NCBI GenBank assembly: GCA_036852015.1
Contig: JAANDG010000079.1
Location: 248,001 to 312,000 of the forward strand
Length of the DNA: 64,000 bases
Origin: Pelodera strongyloides
Lineage: Eukaryota; Nematoda; Chromadorea; Rhabditida; Rhabditidae
Reading direction: 5' to 3'
The notes under the pieces are model-generated. The model ran no database searches. It saw only the letters and a program-made list of their open reading frames with translations, and was not told where the DNA came from. Numbering within the stretch: position 1 is the stretch's first letter; each line of letters opens with the position of its first letter. Made by a program: the position numbers and the translations under genes. Shown here one piece after another: positions 11,585 to 23,514 of the stretch.

Positions 11585-14213
11585 CTACAAACCTTCCTCC
11601 TCATCTTCTCCCTCCTCCTCCTCTCCCTCTTCTTCGGCAGCTGGCTCGTCAGCAGGAGGATCCTCCTCGACAGGCTCCTCGGCCGGAAGATCCTCCTTAG
11701 GTGCTTCCTCCTTAGGGGCATCCTCCTTGGGACCCTCGTCGGACTTCTTCTTCCAGTCAGGCTTGTCTTTCTTCTCGACCTGAATATTACATTATTATCT
11801 CACAGTTGCAATTATTACATGCGCAAAATGCGCTTCACAAAACAGGTGTTCCTCCCCTTTAAGGTTTTAAAGTACTCACCTTGAGCAGGTCATCGATGGC
11901 GTTCTCCTTCTTGACCACCTTGAGGTTGGAGCGGAAGTCGGCCTTGGCCGGGCCGCCCTCGGCCTGGACCTTACTCTTGAACTTGTTGTCGTACTTGGAC
12001 ACCTTCTTCAGTTGAGGCTTCACGCTGCAACATTTTTTGTATGTAATAGGTGGTTTTCATGTATTTACTTGGTGTCATCGTTATATTATAAAAAGAATGC
12101 AAGAGAGATATAAAGCGTAGTAGTTGTATGTGATTACAGCACAGAAAAGCCTCACATAGTTACAAGTTGGTGAGATTCCCTAGGTTAGAATTTACGACTT
12201 GAGATGGTTTCTTGGCGTTCATATTCGTCCGTCGAATGATGGGTTATCGATTGATACATACACTAGGTGTTTAGATCTTCGGGGTATATTTTGCACGATA
12301 ACAAGCATAAGCACTCACAATTTGCCCCTGAGGTCGTTGACTGCAATGGTGAGCTCGTTGATCTCGGAGTCCTTGTCCCTCACCTGCACGTTGATGTCGT
12401 ACTTCTCCTCCTCCAACTTACGCACCCGCTCGAACATCTCGTTGTAGATTTGCTCGAGCTTGCCTGAATGTTTCACCGTATATCTACCATATTTCTTACC
12501 TAGGTTTTTATTGTGATGAGCTAACACTGACGAAACTCGGATAAAGGTTTCGCCGCGAAATTCTCCCAGTCTTCGCCAGACTCTCGCCAGGCCAGGACGA
12601 GTGCATCGACTATCCTTTCGCGAAAACCGGGCGAAGATTGGGCGAAAGCGCCGCGCAACCTTTTTGGCCGCCTTTTTCTCGGCGTACCAGGCGCGCGTCT
12701 GACGAAGACTAGGCGAAGTGCGCGGCGACACCAGGGCGACCCCTTTTTTCTTTTTTTCGCCGCGCACTCGCCGAGTTTCGCGTTGTAGAGATCATTGGAA
12801 AAACAGTTTATGCGATAAAGACTAAATTTTTTTGAAGAAGAATGAAATCAATTTTCCTTTTCATCATATGCTACACGATGCATGGTAAACGGACTTAGAT
12901 GAAGGTAGATGAACGTTGAAAGCGAAATTCAATGTTCGCAATAAACTGGTGTTAAAAACACTACATCGTGCTCCATACGTACTATTAACATACCCTTATC
13001 GTCGATGCTGTCGATATCAGGAAGCGGTAGGATACGGGATTCTAACGCCTAAAAATGACAATTTTATTGGACACTGTATTGGACGCGAGTATAGCGTGTT
13101 TCGCGAAATCGTGCAGCAGTACACTGAGGAGACTTCGTCGGTGGGCCACACGTTCTACCTTTAGTCGGCCGCACATTTCCCGGGCCTCCTGGTTGGCCTC
13201 ACCATCACAATAGTGGTAATGAACTCGACCTTAGTTCCCAACGACGCTCACCTTGGTCCTCTCCTGTTCCTTGAGTAGTTGTTGTTGCTTGAGGTCCTCG
13301 GCCGCCTTCATCATCAGCAATTTCTGAACAAATATTGATGAATTTTTGCCTTCGTTATTCATGAATGCCTTCGTTCGGGCCTTGCCTTCGTTTGTGTATT
13401 GCATTTTCGCAGCAGAAAATTAGTTTGTTCATTGTGTTGTTTTATGAACCTTTTCTCACTCTCAACATGTTGAATCCCGGTCAAGCATTTCACCGACCGC
13501 AGCATATTAAAAGGCATCAGCAATTCATACATTTTTTTAAGGTTAGTCTAGTGGTTTTAAGTGCAAGAAGATCTCTCTCTCTCTCACACTCTCTCTCGTC
13601 CTTCTGGCCCTCTCTGTCCCCTCTCGCCTCTCTCTCTCTCTCTCTCTCTCTCTGTCTTAGTCCTTATGACCCTCCCTGTCCCCTCTCTTGCGCTTCTCTC
13701 TCTCACACTCTCTCTCTTACCCTAAGTTTCTTCTTTCTCTCAGGTGTGAGGAATCCCTTCTTGGTCTTCTTCTTGCCCTGTTCCTCCAGTCTCTTGCGAA
13801 CCTCCGCCTTCTTGCGGTCCCTCTCTTCAGCCTTGGCCTTAGCATCCTGTAAACGGAGGTTTGTAGGTTTCGAAGCATGAGCTTAACCTACGGCTACAGC
13901 TTACGGCCAATGCCGTATAAAGCCATGTATTCAGTAATGCAATGTATAAAACTATCCCAAACCCCCAGCGGGTTACCCCAACTTTTTACTAGGGCATCGC
14001 GAAAAAACCCAACGCTAAAATTGCCTTGCTGGTTTCGTCCCCCGATTGTGTTCAGGGAGCGGTGCAGTCACAAAGTTTTATCAGTGCCGTCCCGGGTGCT
14101 GTCCTGGCGAAATTGTATTGTAAGGTAAATAATAGCTGGCTAACCTCGTCATCTGCATGCATGGCCTGCGGGCCTGCACTTCTGAAGTGTTCGTCCTCCT
14201 CCCAGGCGCTCAT
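11585..14213 (-). CDS. tni: Troponin I
   Basis: The inhibitory subunit of the thin-filament troponin complex; it blocks actomyosin until calcium binds troponin C. Exons on the minus strand, 5' to 3': 14213-14145, 13846-13721, 13323-13252, 13048-12994, 12463-12319, 12024-11880, 11779-11585; these sum to 268 residues. The order is: N-terminal [10 protein letters not shown]; a Lys/Arg/Glu-rich helix with [20 protein letters not shown]; a linker [12 protein letters not shown]; a coiled-coil segment [20 protein letters not shown]; the conserved [20 protein letters not shown] segment; and an acidic tail rich in Glu and Pro. The acceptor AAATTCAG directly abuts the ATG, as at a spliced-leader site. 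C. elegans has four tni genes (UNC-27 is the main body-wall form), and I cannot tell which one this is. Confidence 0.93.
12531..12780. repeat. GC-rich inverted-repeat element in troponin I intron
   Basis: The ends are CGAAACTCGG and CCGAGTTTCG, with inner matches TTTCGCCGCG / CGCGGCGA. It is strongly GC- and CpG-rich compared with the surrounding intron, which suggests an inserted non-autonomous element. Confidence 0.5.
13570..13720. repeat. (CT)n-rich intronic tract
   Basis: Degenerate CTCTCT runs fill the troponin I intron just upstream (on +) of the exon 13721-13846. Confidence 0.85.
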
Positions 14214-16066
14214 CTGAATTTATAAAACAATAAATAATAAATAATTTTAGAAATCTTGCGAAACGAGAGAAGAAAGTCATACTTGTTTAAAACTTTAATC
14301 ATGATTTGGTAAGTGCATTGGGAAGAAAACACAGTGTTGGTAAGGATCTACTAAACGAGACAATGAGCTAATTACTATGTTCCTATGCCTGAAATAACTG
14401 AGCATTACAGAAAACGTAAGCTTGTGCCGATATTATTAGTTGAGTATCTTGCTCTGTTTGAGTGTGTGAGTTTCTCAGTTTCTAACTCTTTTTTCTGTAT
14501 TTCTGCCCGTGTATTGTCATACGATATGGCCCTCATACCCCGTTTTTCTTTTAGAAACAAAGGCACAAGTAATTTGACTACAGCAAAAACAGTTTACACT
14601 GAGCATATGATCAGAGAGGGCGAAGAAAAGTTGAACTCGGTGTTGTAGATGTTCGAAAATTGAGAAAAACGCTGGAACAGTGGTGCACTTTTTGGAAAAA
14701 AAGTTCCCCATGGAATGATGAACGTCAGTGTGCAATCTTGGGTTTGCAAACTCTGTACCTTACAGTAGAGATCTCAGAGACTTAGAGATCCCCCTTCAGA
14801 TGCTAAGGTATCTAAGTAGTCTAAGGCCTAAGGTAACGTACAACGTTTGTAAAACCGAGACTACGTACACACTGACGTGATTTTGAGCTGTCTATGGAGA
14901 CTGAAGCGCAAGTAAAAAAAATCAGTCAGTTCGGTAACCAAATTAGTAGAATTCGATCATAACTTTACAAAACTCATTAGACGCTCCGCAAACTACTTAC
15001 TCTATCTGCCACAGTGGAGCAAATGATAATGGTAGGATTAAAGCGAAATAACATCCGGTATTTGAAACGCATCGTGAAAGTAGAATCCTTACGTATTTAT
15101 GCTAATTTGCTCGAATTTAGTTCGATTTTTTATTCTAATTTATGTTCATGTGCATATGCTGCATAAGAATGCTGATGTACTCGATGCGTTTCAGAAACCA
15201 GCCGGTATTTCGCTGTAAGAGTTTTAGATTAGAGCGATAGTATTGTTCACAATAGTAAATTTCTAATTACATATAAAAATATGGCGACTGGAGGACTTTC
15301 TAGTAGAATCCATATCATATCAAAACAAAACCATAATCAAGATTTCAATGCGCATTGAAATTGAAATTCAAATAATAGAATTCAAAACGTGGATCGGGGG
15401 ACTTCTCCCGGGACTGGCGTTTTGGGGCACTGTAAGTTGAGATGTCCTAGAGTGTGGGCCGTTTCACTGTGTAGGAAAGTGAGACGATCCAGGGAGGAGC
15501 GGGAGCGATCATCATGCGCACGGGGAGTGCGCTCCCGGGGAGGGGGTGGATAGCCGGGAATAGTAGTCTGGGAATCTTGTGATGCAAAAGTGGAAAGTGA
15601 AAACATGGGAATTGGGAACTGGGAAGCGACAAGTTGAGCCCGAAGACGTCGAGAAATTTTTCATCTGGAATGCGTCGCCTAATGCTCAGGACCTCTGGGG
15701 AAAAAGCTCACTTTGAAAATGAAAGTTGAACTCCCTTGAATAAAGGTGCACGCTCTTGTGGCGTAAAAGATTTATTGTATTTTATTTAAGTTTAAATCCT
15801 TGGGTTCAAGTTTTTTTTTTGAAAACAAATTATGACTTCCAAATGTATGTAGCAATCGCTATGGGAACCCGCTAGGTTTGTTTCTGGCAAAAGAAAAGGA
15901 TTCGAAGAATGAAGACTCAGCTAATTACTTACGGCTGATTGGAAACGTATCTCGTTGATTCAGTTTATAGATGCAATCAACAAAATTAGCATATTCTCAA
16001 CTTTTGAAATAGAAGAAAGGTACACAGGAGGGATTCGTAGACGTCGCAGGCATCGGCTAAAGTACA
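14214..16066. other. Divergent intergenic region, troponin I / phosphatase
   Basis: About 1.85 kb between two divergently transcribed genes. It holds one TTAA-type inverted-repeat element (15038-15218) and no convincing gene. It presumably contains the muscle promoter of troponin I; I could not identify specific sites. Confidence 0.5.
15038..15218. repeat. TTAA-ended MITE, AGCGAAAT family
   Basis: Begins TTAAAGCGAAATAACATCCG and ends GCCGGTATTTCGCTGTAA. The interior has the family blocks GCTAATTTGCTCGAATTTAG and TTTTTATTCTAATTTATG. Confidence 0.85.
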
Positions 16067-18010
16067 ATGGCCAAGAAGGTATAGTTTTGTTTCATATTCT
16101 ATTGTTTGGTTATACGATTAACTGGGATTTACATCCTATGTTGGCTACAAATTAAAAAGGGCTGTTATTCTATTATAGTAAAGGAATTCAGGCGGCTCCT
16201 AAAAAGCAGAGCAAACGGAAAGGAGCAACGACTGAAGTCTCCGTGGTAAGTTACTAGATTTCATTTTTTTTGAAGATTCCCGAACGCGCCCTAAGGTTCG
16301 AGGCCAATGATTGAATGAGATTGATTGAGGAGAATGAGATTGAATGAGACTGAATGATGAATGAGATACGTTGCGTTACCGTACAGTATCTTACGTACCT
16401 TAGCATTGATACTTAGGCATTATAGAGTCATACCTATCTAATGACTAACTTCTTAACTTAAAGGATACTTCTGATCGAAGAAAACAACAGAAGAACAACA
16501 AAGAAGCGGCTAAAGGAAAGAAAAGGAATGAGCGCTCAAATTCTACTATGCTGGCCGCCTCTGTGTCTAGGTATCGATTGATTTAATTAATCTTTTTTTT
16601 TTGAAATTAATATTTCTGGCCATCGTTTGCGGTTCTTTTGATTACCTGTTTTACCATCTCTTCATCTCTCCCACAGAAACATTGATACAATGACATAACT
16701 TGCAGGGACTACGACGAAGAAGTATCAAAGAGTGGAAAGAAATTGTAAGACTTTTTTTTAAATTTCACTTACACACATGATTACATCCTAGGCACTTTTT
16801 GTATCTTTGCTAAACCATGGATTGGATCTACCTGGGTACTAATAGCCAACTGCTGCACTTATGTACTTATGCTAAGTGGAGCTTGAATTGAGCTCTATTT
16901 TTTATTCTATCATAGACATTTACATGTGACGCATGTCAACACATTTAGTAAAAATTCGTTTCAAAAAACGGTTGTTATACCGCGTTAAGCGATGTGAATA
17001 CCTTAGGAGGCAAGCGCGTAAGGTGTGCTCAACGCGCACCAACAATTCGGTGAATTTCAATAAACCAGCGGCGCCGGGTGTCGGAAACAGACAGCAGGAA
17101 CAGAAACACGTAGAGGAATTTGTGGCGAGCACTATCAAAAAGGGAATATTGGTTGGTTGAAAGTTTAATAATTTAGGAAAGTTGGCCTCTGTTAACTGGT
17201 TTGAGTACCATTTAGTAGTTGCTAAAACGTTCAACATCGGTGCGTATCTTTACGGCGGACCGCGGCAACGCGCTCAGACTCGCCAGTTCCTCGCCGTGCG
17301 TTTTCGCGCCAAGTTCTCGCGGTGCGCCACAAAACTTACTTAGTGTACATGAATATGTGTTCAGGGTCTCCGCACTGAATTCGCTCGTCATCCACGTACG
17401 TACGATATGACAAAGTGTGTCGTATTCTCCAGACATCAACAACAAAACAGATACAAGGTTTTATTTGACTTATTTCCCGTTTTTTTTTGTCGGAGGCTCT
17501 TTTCTGTGGGTGCTGAAGTTACTAGTCTTGAGAATACGAAAATAAGTGTGAGAAATAGTAAGAGAGAGAGAGAAGAGAGAGAGAAAGAGGGAGAGAGCGA
17601 GGTAGATTCTCATTTGACAAACAGACAACCGTATTTCAGGACGTTGGTTGTCTCGATTCCTCTCGTGTGATACTGAAGTGGGCTGATAATAAGGATCCGG
17701 ATGGGTACATTCATGCGAATTATGTGGACACGTTGAGTCGTCCGAAGCGGTTTATATGCGCTCAGGTAGTTTCTTATTCTCTCTATGCCTCTTCTCTCCT
17801 CTCTCTCCCTCTCCCTTCTCTTACCCTCTCTCTCTTGCTCTCTCTCCTTATTCCGCATATCTCTCTCTTAATTATCTTTTTTTTTTATTGAAATGTCACA
17901 ATTCCAGGCTCCTCTCGACGGCACATGCGAGGACTTCTGGCAAATGGTTGTGCAAGAAGGTGTTGAGGTATGCTCTCTATACACCCTGAGCACTCTAGGC
18001 TATCTAAGCT

Positions 18011-18074
<64 letters not shown>

Positions 18075-18697
18075 AGCTCTCTACTCTCTACATCACAAGC
18101 GTCTACCTGTGATTTCTGTGTTTATAAGTACATAATCATATTTATTCCCAGTACCAACCTAGGCAATCATCATGTTGTGCAACTTTATGGAAAAGGGTGC
18201 CAAGAAATGTTCGGAATACTTTCCACACGACATTGGACAAACGAAAACGTTTGGAAGTTACACTGTGAAAAAGACACACGAGGAATTTGTGCGTTTTTCA
18301 ATCATAGTTTACCTTTGGTTATCGTCCGCTAAAAGCTGACCACACGTTTTTTTTCCATGACTCTCAGTTTCAGTCTCAGGCTCTGTTTTTGTTTCGGTTT
18401 CTATTGCCTTTCCGTTCAAAATTTTCCACTTTAGTTCAAATTTCGCAATTTCAGACTCTGTTTCAGTTTCGGTTTCTGTTTCCTGTTTCCCTTCAATACG
18501 TTTCATTTCAGTTCAAATTTCGTACAAACTCGCCGGTGAAGATCAAATGCTCCACACTTCAAGCATCTAATGGAATGATTGCGCAGAATACCATACATTA
18601 TCAGGTGGGCACTGCAACTTTTGGACGGTATTGCAAGAAGCGATGATCGCACTTAGCACTGCACTTAGCACCACACACACAGAGAGAGAGAGAGAGT

Positions 18698-18753
<56 letters not shown>

Positions 18754-20264
18754 GAGAGAGAGAAAGAAAGAGAGTATAACACCAACGAGAGAGGGAAAGA
18801 GGTCGACATGATCTTCGGATTACACGTTCAAGTGCTCATCCAAGCATTCTTCTTTCCATTTCAGTGGGTCGACTGGCCGGACAGAGGTGTGCCTTCTGCA
18901 GACGAGGCGCCGATCGAGCTGCTCGAAAGAGTCAATGTTACAACGTTCGTCATATATTCTGTATTTTAATTAACTTTCTAATATCGTGTCCTAATATATA
19001 AGACGAAACAGGCTGTTATGCCAAATAACACGGAGTGACAAGTGTAGATGTTTTCTCACCATAACGCCATAGCAAACAGCCTCCACTACAAAACCAAGCT
19101 CCCTGATGAGACGCATTGCTCTTTTTCATGGCGTTCTTTAGGCGTAGGCTTTTAGGCTTATTGTTAGGCGTACGCTTACAAATAGTCTTCAGTAGTATTA
19201 CCAAACTTTTTCTTCCTTTTAGTTTATGCATATTCTAATCACCTAGGCGCCCGATGATTGTCCATTGTTCTGCCGGAATTGGTCGCACTGGTTCAATTGT
19301 ACTTCTTCAAACAATACTCGAATTGCTGAAGGAGGGCCGACCATTTGATAATGTGGAACAACTGATGCTCAAGATGAGAGAGCAGAGAGCGGCCAGTGTA
19401 CAGGTAGAGACGTAGAGAATCGAGAATATGGATTTTTATAGGGATCGTTTGGTCCCTAAGTTCTCAGAAATTATTCTCCACATTTCCATTGACGTAACAA
19501 GGTTACTCGCTCACTCGGGTTGAACCAACGTGTGGTACCACACGTTACGGTGCACTGAGCATGCAATGCTGCTATGTAATAAACAATAAACTTGCATCAA
19601 CCTAGTCCTAAGTGTAAGCCTAAGCCTAAGTCTCAGTCTTACACACTTCTCGTTGTAAGCCTAAGCCTAAGCCTAAGTCTCAGTCTTATCACATTTCTCA
19701 TTGTAAGCCTAAGGACCTTTTAGACCGATCATCAGTACCTCTACGTTCACGAGGTTCTCCTCCAGTACTTCCGCAACAAGGACTATTTGGATAACAGTGT
19801 GGCGCCATTCCTTGAAAAGTATGCTAAAGCTAAACACCGGCCGGTTTTTGAAAAAAAAGTATGCTAAAGCTAAATACCGGCCGGTTTTTGAAAGTCTACT
19901 GAGTTCAAACGCGTTTATGCTAATTTCCTCGAATATAGCTCGATTTTTTTTATTCTAATACATGTTCATTTTCATAAGCTGCATAAGAATGATCTTGTGG
20001 TCGATGCGTTTCAGAAAACGGCCGATATTTCGCTTTAAACAATTTGTTTCGTCTTTTATTGTGTTCGGAGTGTCTTATTAGGCGACTCAATGATCGTTTG
20101 GGTTTCCTTATGCTGCCACCTGAAAAAGCGCGGGGTGTGTGCCACAGGTGAGCCTCGGGTGCGTCACAGATGTGCCACATATGCGCCGAAATTGCAGTGC
20201 AAATGATTGTTTTTGTTTCAGATTCGCCGCAGATTACACAAAGGCTGTGGGCGTACCGTGCTAG
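16067..20264 (+). CDS. Cytosolic protein tyrosine phosphatase, nematode-type
   Basis: Removes phosphate from phosphotyrosine through a cysteinyl-phosphate intermediate. Exons: 16067-16078, 16192-16245, 16464-16570, 16706-16744, 17007-17151, 17365-17457, 17640-17765, 17908-17967, 18163-18288, 18512-18604, 18865-18944, 19247-19403, 19724-19818, 20222-20264; total 409 residues. The first about 100 residues are Lys/Arg-rich (MAKKAAPKKQSKRKGATTEV) with no signal peptide or membrane segment. The catalytic domain starts at about 120. It keeps DVGCLDSSRVIL, the substrate-loop region HANYV, FICAQAPLDGTCEDFWQMV, the WPD loop WVDWPDRGVPSAD and the P-loop HCSAGIGRTGS, so activity is expected. C. elegans has a large expanded family of small PTPs with basic N-termini, many male-germline expressed. 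The placement is by resemblance only. Confidence 0.93.
16905..16990. repeat. MITE fragment in phosphatase intron
   Basis: The 3' end GTTTCAAAAAACGGTTGTTA plus TACCGCGTTAA matches the ends of the second TTAA subfamily (compare 39315-39494). The remnant ends 16 bp before the acceptor of the exon at 17007. Confidence 0.55.
18010..18100. repeat. (CT)n microsatellite in phosphatase intron
   Basis: A nearly pure CT run between the exons ending 17967 and starting 18163. Another GA/CT tract occurs in this gene at 18678-18775. Confidence 0.95.
18676..18776. repeat. (GA)n microsatellite in phosphatase intron
   Basis: An AGAGAG run between exons 18512-18604 and 18865-18944, opposite in strand bias to the CT run at 18010. 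Confidence 0.95.
19822..20039. repeat. TTAA-family MITE with duplicated left end at a splice donor
   Basis: The block AAGTATGCTAAAGCTAAA plus ACCGGCCGGTTTTTGAAA occurs twice in tandem (about 19817-19850 and 19857-19890), followed by a full element ending TTTCGCTTTAA. The first copy of GTATGC is the 5' splice site of the exon 19724-19818. Confidence 0.75.
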
Positions 20265-21083
20265 ATGAATCTCTCACAAACATACATACATTACCCAATC
20301 AAATTTACTATTTCAAATAACCCTACTTTGACGTTTGAGAATTCATTTTCATCATCGATTGATTTGCGTTATCGAATGTGGTTGAATTCACTGTTTCTGT
20401 ATTGATTTTTTTTTCGGTTTTGGTATTGATTTTTTGTGACAAATCGATCGATATGTGTTAGTAAGGAATGTATGCGAATCAATCGATATCTTCGTGACAC
20501 TCCTTTACGAGGGAAGCAAGCTCCTTTTTAAGCACCCCGTTTTTTTTAAATGATTGTCCGTGAGTCAGGAAAATTTCAGAACGAGCCTTCTCTGCTACCA
20601 ACGGTCTAGGTCAAATTCTCTCCCCAGCTACAGTGTATTACCAACCCAACTAAATTTTCCTTTCGATCACGATATACGAGTAATTTTAAGGGGGTTTCGA
20701 AAATTTATATACTCGTCACAGTTTACGCTTTTCCAGTGGAATAAATGATTTTGCCATCACTGTTTTCCAATATGTGAACTTCATTGATATGAACATGTTG
20801 CTTGTACGAAATACAAAATGTAAGAAACTACTACGAACTACGAACTACAAAATGTTGCTTGTACAAAAAAATCCTAGGAGAACATAACCCTAGCCGGAAG
20901 ACATCCAAATTAGAATTGTTCACGTGAAGCTTGTCTCTACACGACGTCATAACAAGAGCTCAAGTCACAATCACTGAATCAGCACCACTGAATAAACCCG
21001 TACAGCTCTTGAAGCGCATGAACCATGAATAATTTATTGATTTACTTGGAACATTGTTTACCAAAGTATTTGTAGTTTATTGA
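20265..21083. other. Intergenic region downstream of phosphatase
   Basis: AT-rich, with an AATAAA at 20740 that may end the phosphatase transcript. No gene is visible. Confidence 0.5.
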
Positions 21084-21402
21084 TTAGCAGGTGACTCCAG
21101 GCATTAGGCATAGGGGTATTTTCCTGTCCTCGCAAACTTGACACGTGTACGGCTCTTCGCATTCGAAGTTACTGATCCAACACTGAAGAACTTGGAATCT
21201 AGACCAATAAGTTCCCTTCCTTATGCTTAGGCTTAGGCTTAGGCGCATCCTTTAGGACATACACAAGTTAGTGGTACAAGTAAGTAGTACGAGGTTAGTA
21301 GTGTTTACGAACACTTGTAAGAACACTTTAGCTTACCGTTTTTCCCAGTACAGAAGAAATCATCAGAAAGGTGCAGAAAACGAAGAAAAATAATTTCATC
21401 AT
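21084..21402 (-). CDS. Small secreted six-cysteine protein (minus member of pair)
   Basis: Two exons: 21402-21337 and 21182-21084, 54 residues. The first exon is a signal peptide (MMKLFFFVFCTFLMISSVLG, then KT). The phase-0 intron falls exactly before the first mature cysteine. The mature part has six cysteines in the pattern C-x6-C-x5-C-x2-C-x7-C-x6-C, ends in a cysteine, and contains CEEPYTCQVC and LMPGVTC. An AATAAA (minus strand, 21081-21076) follows the stop by only a few bases. It is divergently arranged with, and clearly related to, the gene at 21641. The function is unknown; an extracellular disulfide-rich effector, antimicrobial or signalling peptide is possible. Confidence 0.75.
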
Positions 21403-21640
21403 TGCGCTCCGAAATATGTTTAACTTTATACAGGGCCTTTATATTTTACTGTCATATAAGACGATATATGCGCATAATTTACGCTTTATCAATATTTCTA
21501 GACAATTTTCTTCGGCACTAACTTTAATTGAGTCCCAAAAACTCTGGATTATGTATTCATAATCGTTAATAATATAAAATGTATAAATTATAAGACATTT
21601 GAGAAGGAATTGTTAGTAGTTATTCAGTTATTCAAGAGCA
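21403..21640. promoter_or_regulatory. Shared bidirectional promoter interval of the six-cysteine pair
   Basis: The 238 bp between the two divergent start codons is AT-rich and is the only room for both promoters. No specific factor site was identified; the call is from geometry alone. Confidence 0.5.
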
Positions 21641-22180
21641 ATGGCAAAAGAAATTATGCGCCTCTATCTTCTTGTTCTTCTAATTTGCTGTTGTTGCTGG
21701 CTAGCTAAAGCTGGAGGCCCGGTTAGTTCCAATATTATACTGGTCTGCAACTATGTTCTTCGCGTCAAGCGTAACGGTGCCATGATGTAGCGAATCAGGC
21801 GCGTTTTTTTTTCGGGACGAGATCGGGACGAATTTTCTCAGAGTATAGATTAGTAGACATATTATATTGGTTTAGATGCATAAGCACATTCAAGACTGTA
21901 CTCCACCTCAAGTGTACTATTTGTTGGTGCATTGTGAGAATAACTGATGATTATTATTGTTAATGATTATAATGATTAATAAACATACTGATTATTATTC
22001 GGCTTAGGCTTAGGCTTAGGCTTAGGCTTAGGCTTAGGCTTAGGCTTAGGCTTAGGTTTATTAGCTAAACAACGATATTTTCAGTGCTACAAGCCGGATC
22101 CCCCGTATTGTGATGCTCCGTACGAGTGCAAGGAATGTTTCGGAGAATTCACTTGTGTCCTTCCGACTGTTGCTTGTTAA
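21641..22180 (+). CDS. Small secreted six-cysteine protein (plus member of pair)
   Basis: Two exons: 21641-21721 and 22085-22180, 58 residues. Exon 1 encodes a signal peptide with a hydrophobic core rich in Leu and Cys (LYLLVLLICCCCWLAKAGGP). Exon 2 starts with the first mature cysteine after a phase-0 intron, exactly as in the minus-strand partner. The mature pattern is C-x7-C-x5-C-x2-C-x5-C-x6-C, including CDAPYECKEC and CVLPTVAC, and ends on the last cysteine. AATAAA at 22187 is 6 bp after the stop. The intron contains a TTAGGC tract. No known family is recognised. Confidence 0.78.
22001..22058 (+). repeat. Interstitial telomeric repeat (TTAGGC)n
   Basis: About nine uninterrupted TTAGGC units, the nematode telomere hexamer, inside the intron of the six-cysteine gene at 21641. 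Confidence 0.95.
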
Positions 22181-22458
22181 TTCAACAATAAACTTTGTAT
22201 TTCATAATTTCACATCTTATCTTTTACCATTTTGGCACGCTCTGGGAAAATAAGAATCGATGATAAATGCAGCAAAGCCCAAGGCTGTGCTGAAGAAAAG
22301 GACAGAATATAGTACGTACAACGTACTACGAAGCATAAGAATATTATAATTATGAGTGTAACAATGGTGTAGTATTCTTCTCACAGATACCGCCGTATTT
22401 TCGCCGAGCTGTCGCCGCCGAGCTTCTTGCACGCAGTGCAAAGCCTGGACGGATATAG

Positions 22459-22553
22459 TTTAAAGCTAAATGCCGGCCGGTTTTTGAAACACATCGAGTG
22501 CAAATAAACATAAATTATAATAAAAAAAATGCGTTTCATACGCTTTTGCTTTT
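22459..22553. repeat. Truncated TTAA-family MITE
   Basis: Starts TTTAAAGCTAAATGCCGGCC and shows GAAACACATCGAG and AACATAAATTATAATAAAA; the right arm is cut short. Confidence 0.75.
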
Positions 22554-22823
22554 ACAACGTGCACTAATAAAATAATATAGAGTAATGCGCCGGATTGAAA
22601 AAAATTCCAATTTAGTAACACGATAGATAAATAAATTTCCCTGCTTCCGAGTTTCTTGGCAACTAAAAGCGAAATATTTTTCAAAGAATTGTTTTTATCT
22701 CTGGACGATGATCTCTGACTAGGAGCTCTCCCAGCCGATCAAAAAACAATCCATTTGAGTAGTGAGGCCTCTACAAGCAGGTGTATTTTTTTGTTATCCT
22801 AAATTCTTAAAAGCTTATTTTGT

Positions 22824-23514
22824 ATGCGTTGGTTGGACCTTGTCTATACTATAAATAAGTGTATAATGGCCATTTTCATTCAGATTCTCATCATCGATAT
22901 GCTAATGAGGAGACTAATTGACGCCATTTGCTGTTGCAATACTGTACCAAGTGATGAAGCGGAAACGAATGTACGTGTGCTAATTATATGTAGGAACTGG
23001 TTAGAAGCTGATGCTCAGACCCTTGGTAAAGCACTACACTGAATTGTTTTCTACCTAAGCAATCTACCTCCACATGTTATTTTACTGCGTCGGAGTTCAT
23101 CAAATTCGTTTTTTTTTGCGCAAAAGTATATTATGAATATGGACGATTTAAAGGGCGCGTTCAAAAAAGTTCCAGAATAACACCTTTCATGATGTAAACG
23201 CATATTCTTTCGGAAATACTATGAAGAAAACGTTGTACTGTTTGAAATAAAATGTTCCCGCAACGATTCTTCTACGGTATTTCAACCGTGTCTGCATGTT
23301 TTCGTGTAATCTTGAACGTTTCTTCGGAAAACATCAATTTCTTATCTCGAAAACGACCTAAATGAGAATCACTTTGTTTCAGAGAGTTTCCGTTCCGCCA
23401 TCGAACGTCTCTATTCCAAAGATGGTTTTCAAAGATGGACATGTTGAGAAGAAAAAACAGACAACAATTAATCCGAATGTAGGACGAGCACTCGAGTTGC
23501 TAACCAAATATTAG
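22824..23514 (+). CDS. Hypothetical 92-residue protein with N-terminal hydrophobic segment and CCC cluster
   Basis: Two exons: 22824-22970 and 23383-23514, joined in phase 0 with good GTACGT and TTTCAG sites. I do not recognise it. The N-terminal half is hydrophobic (MAIFIQILIIDMLMRRLIDA) followed by ICCCN, a possible membrane-anchored or acylated segment. The C-terminal half is polar and basic (KMVFKDGHVEKKKQ) and ends NPNVGRALELLTKY. An in-frame ATG at 22866 could be the true start. It could also be the 3' part of a longer gene. Confidence 0.45.

Noticed and set aside
18010..18100. CRISPR-like or coding repeat
   Set aside because: It is a simple CT dinucleotide run without spacers in a eukaryotic intron.
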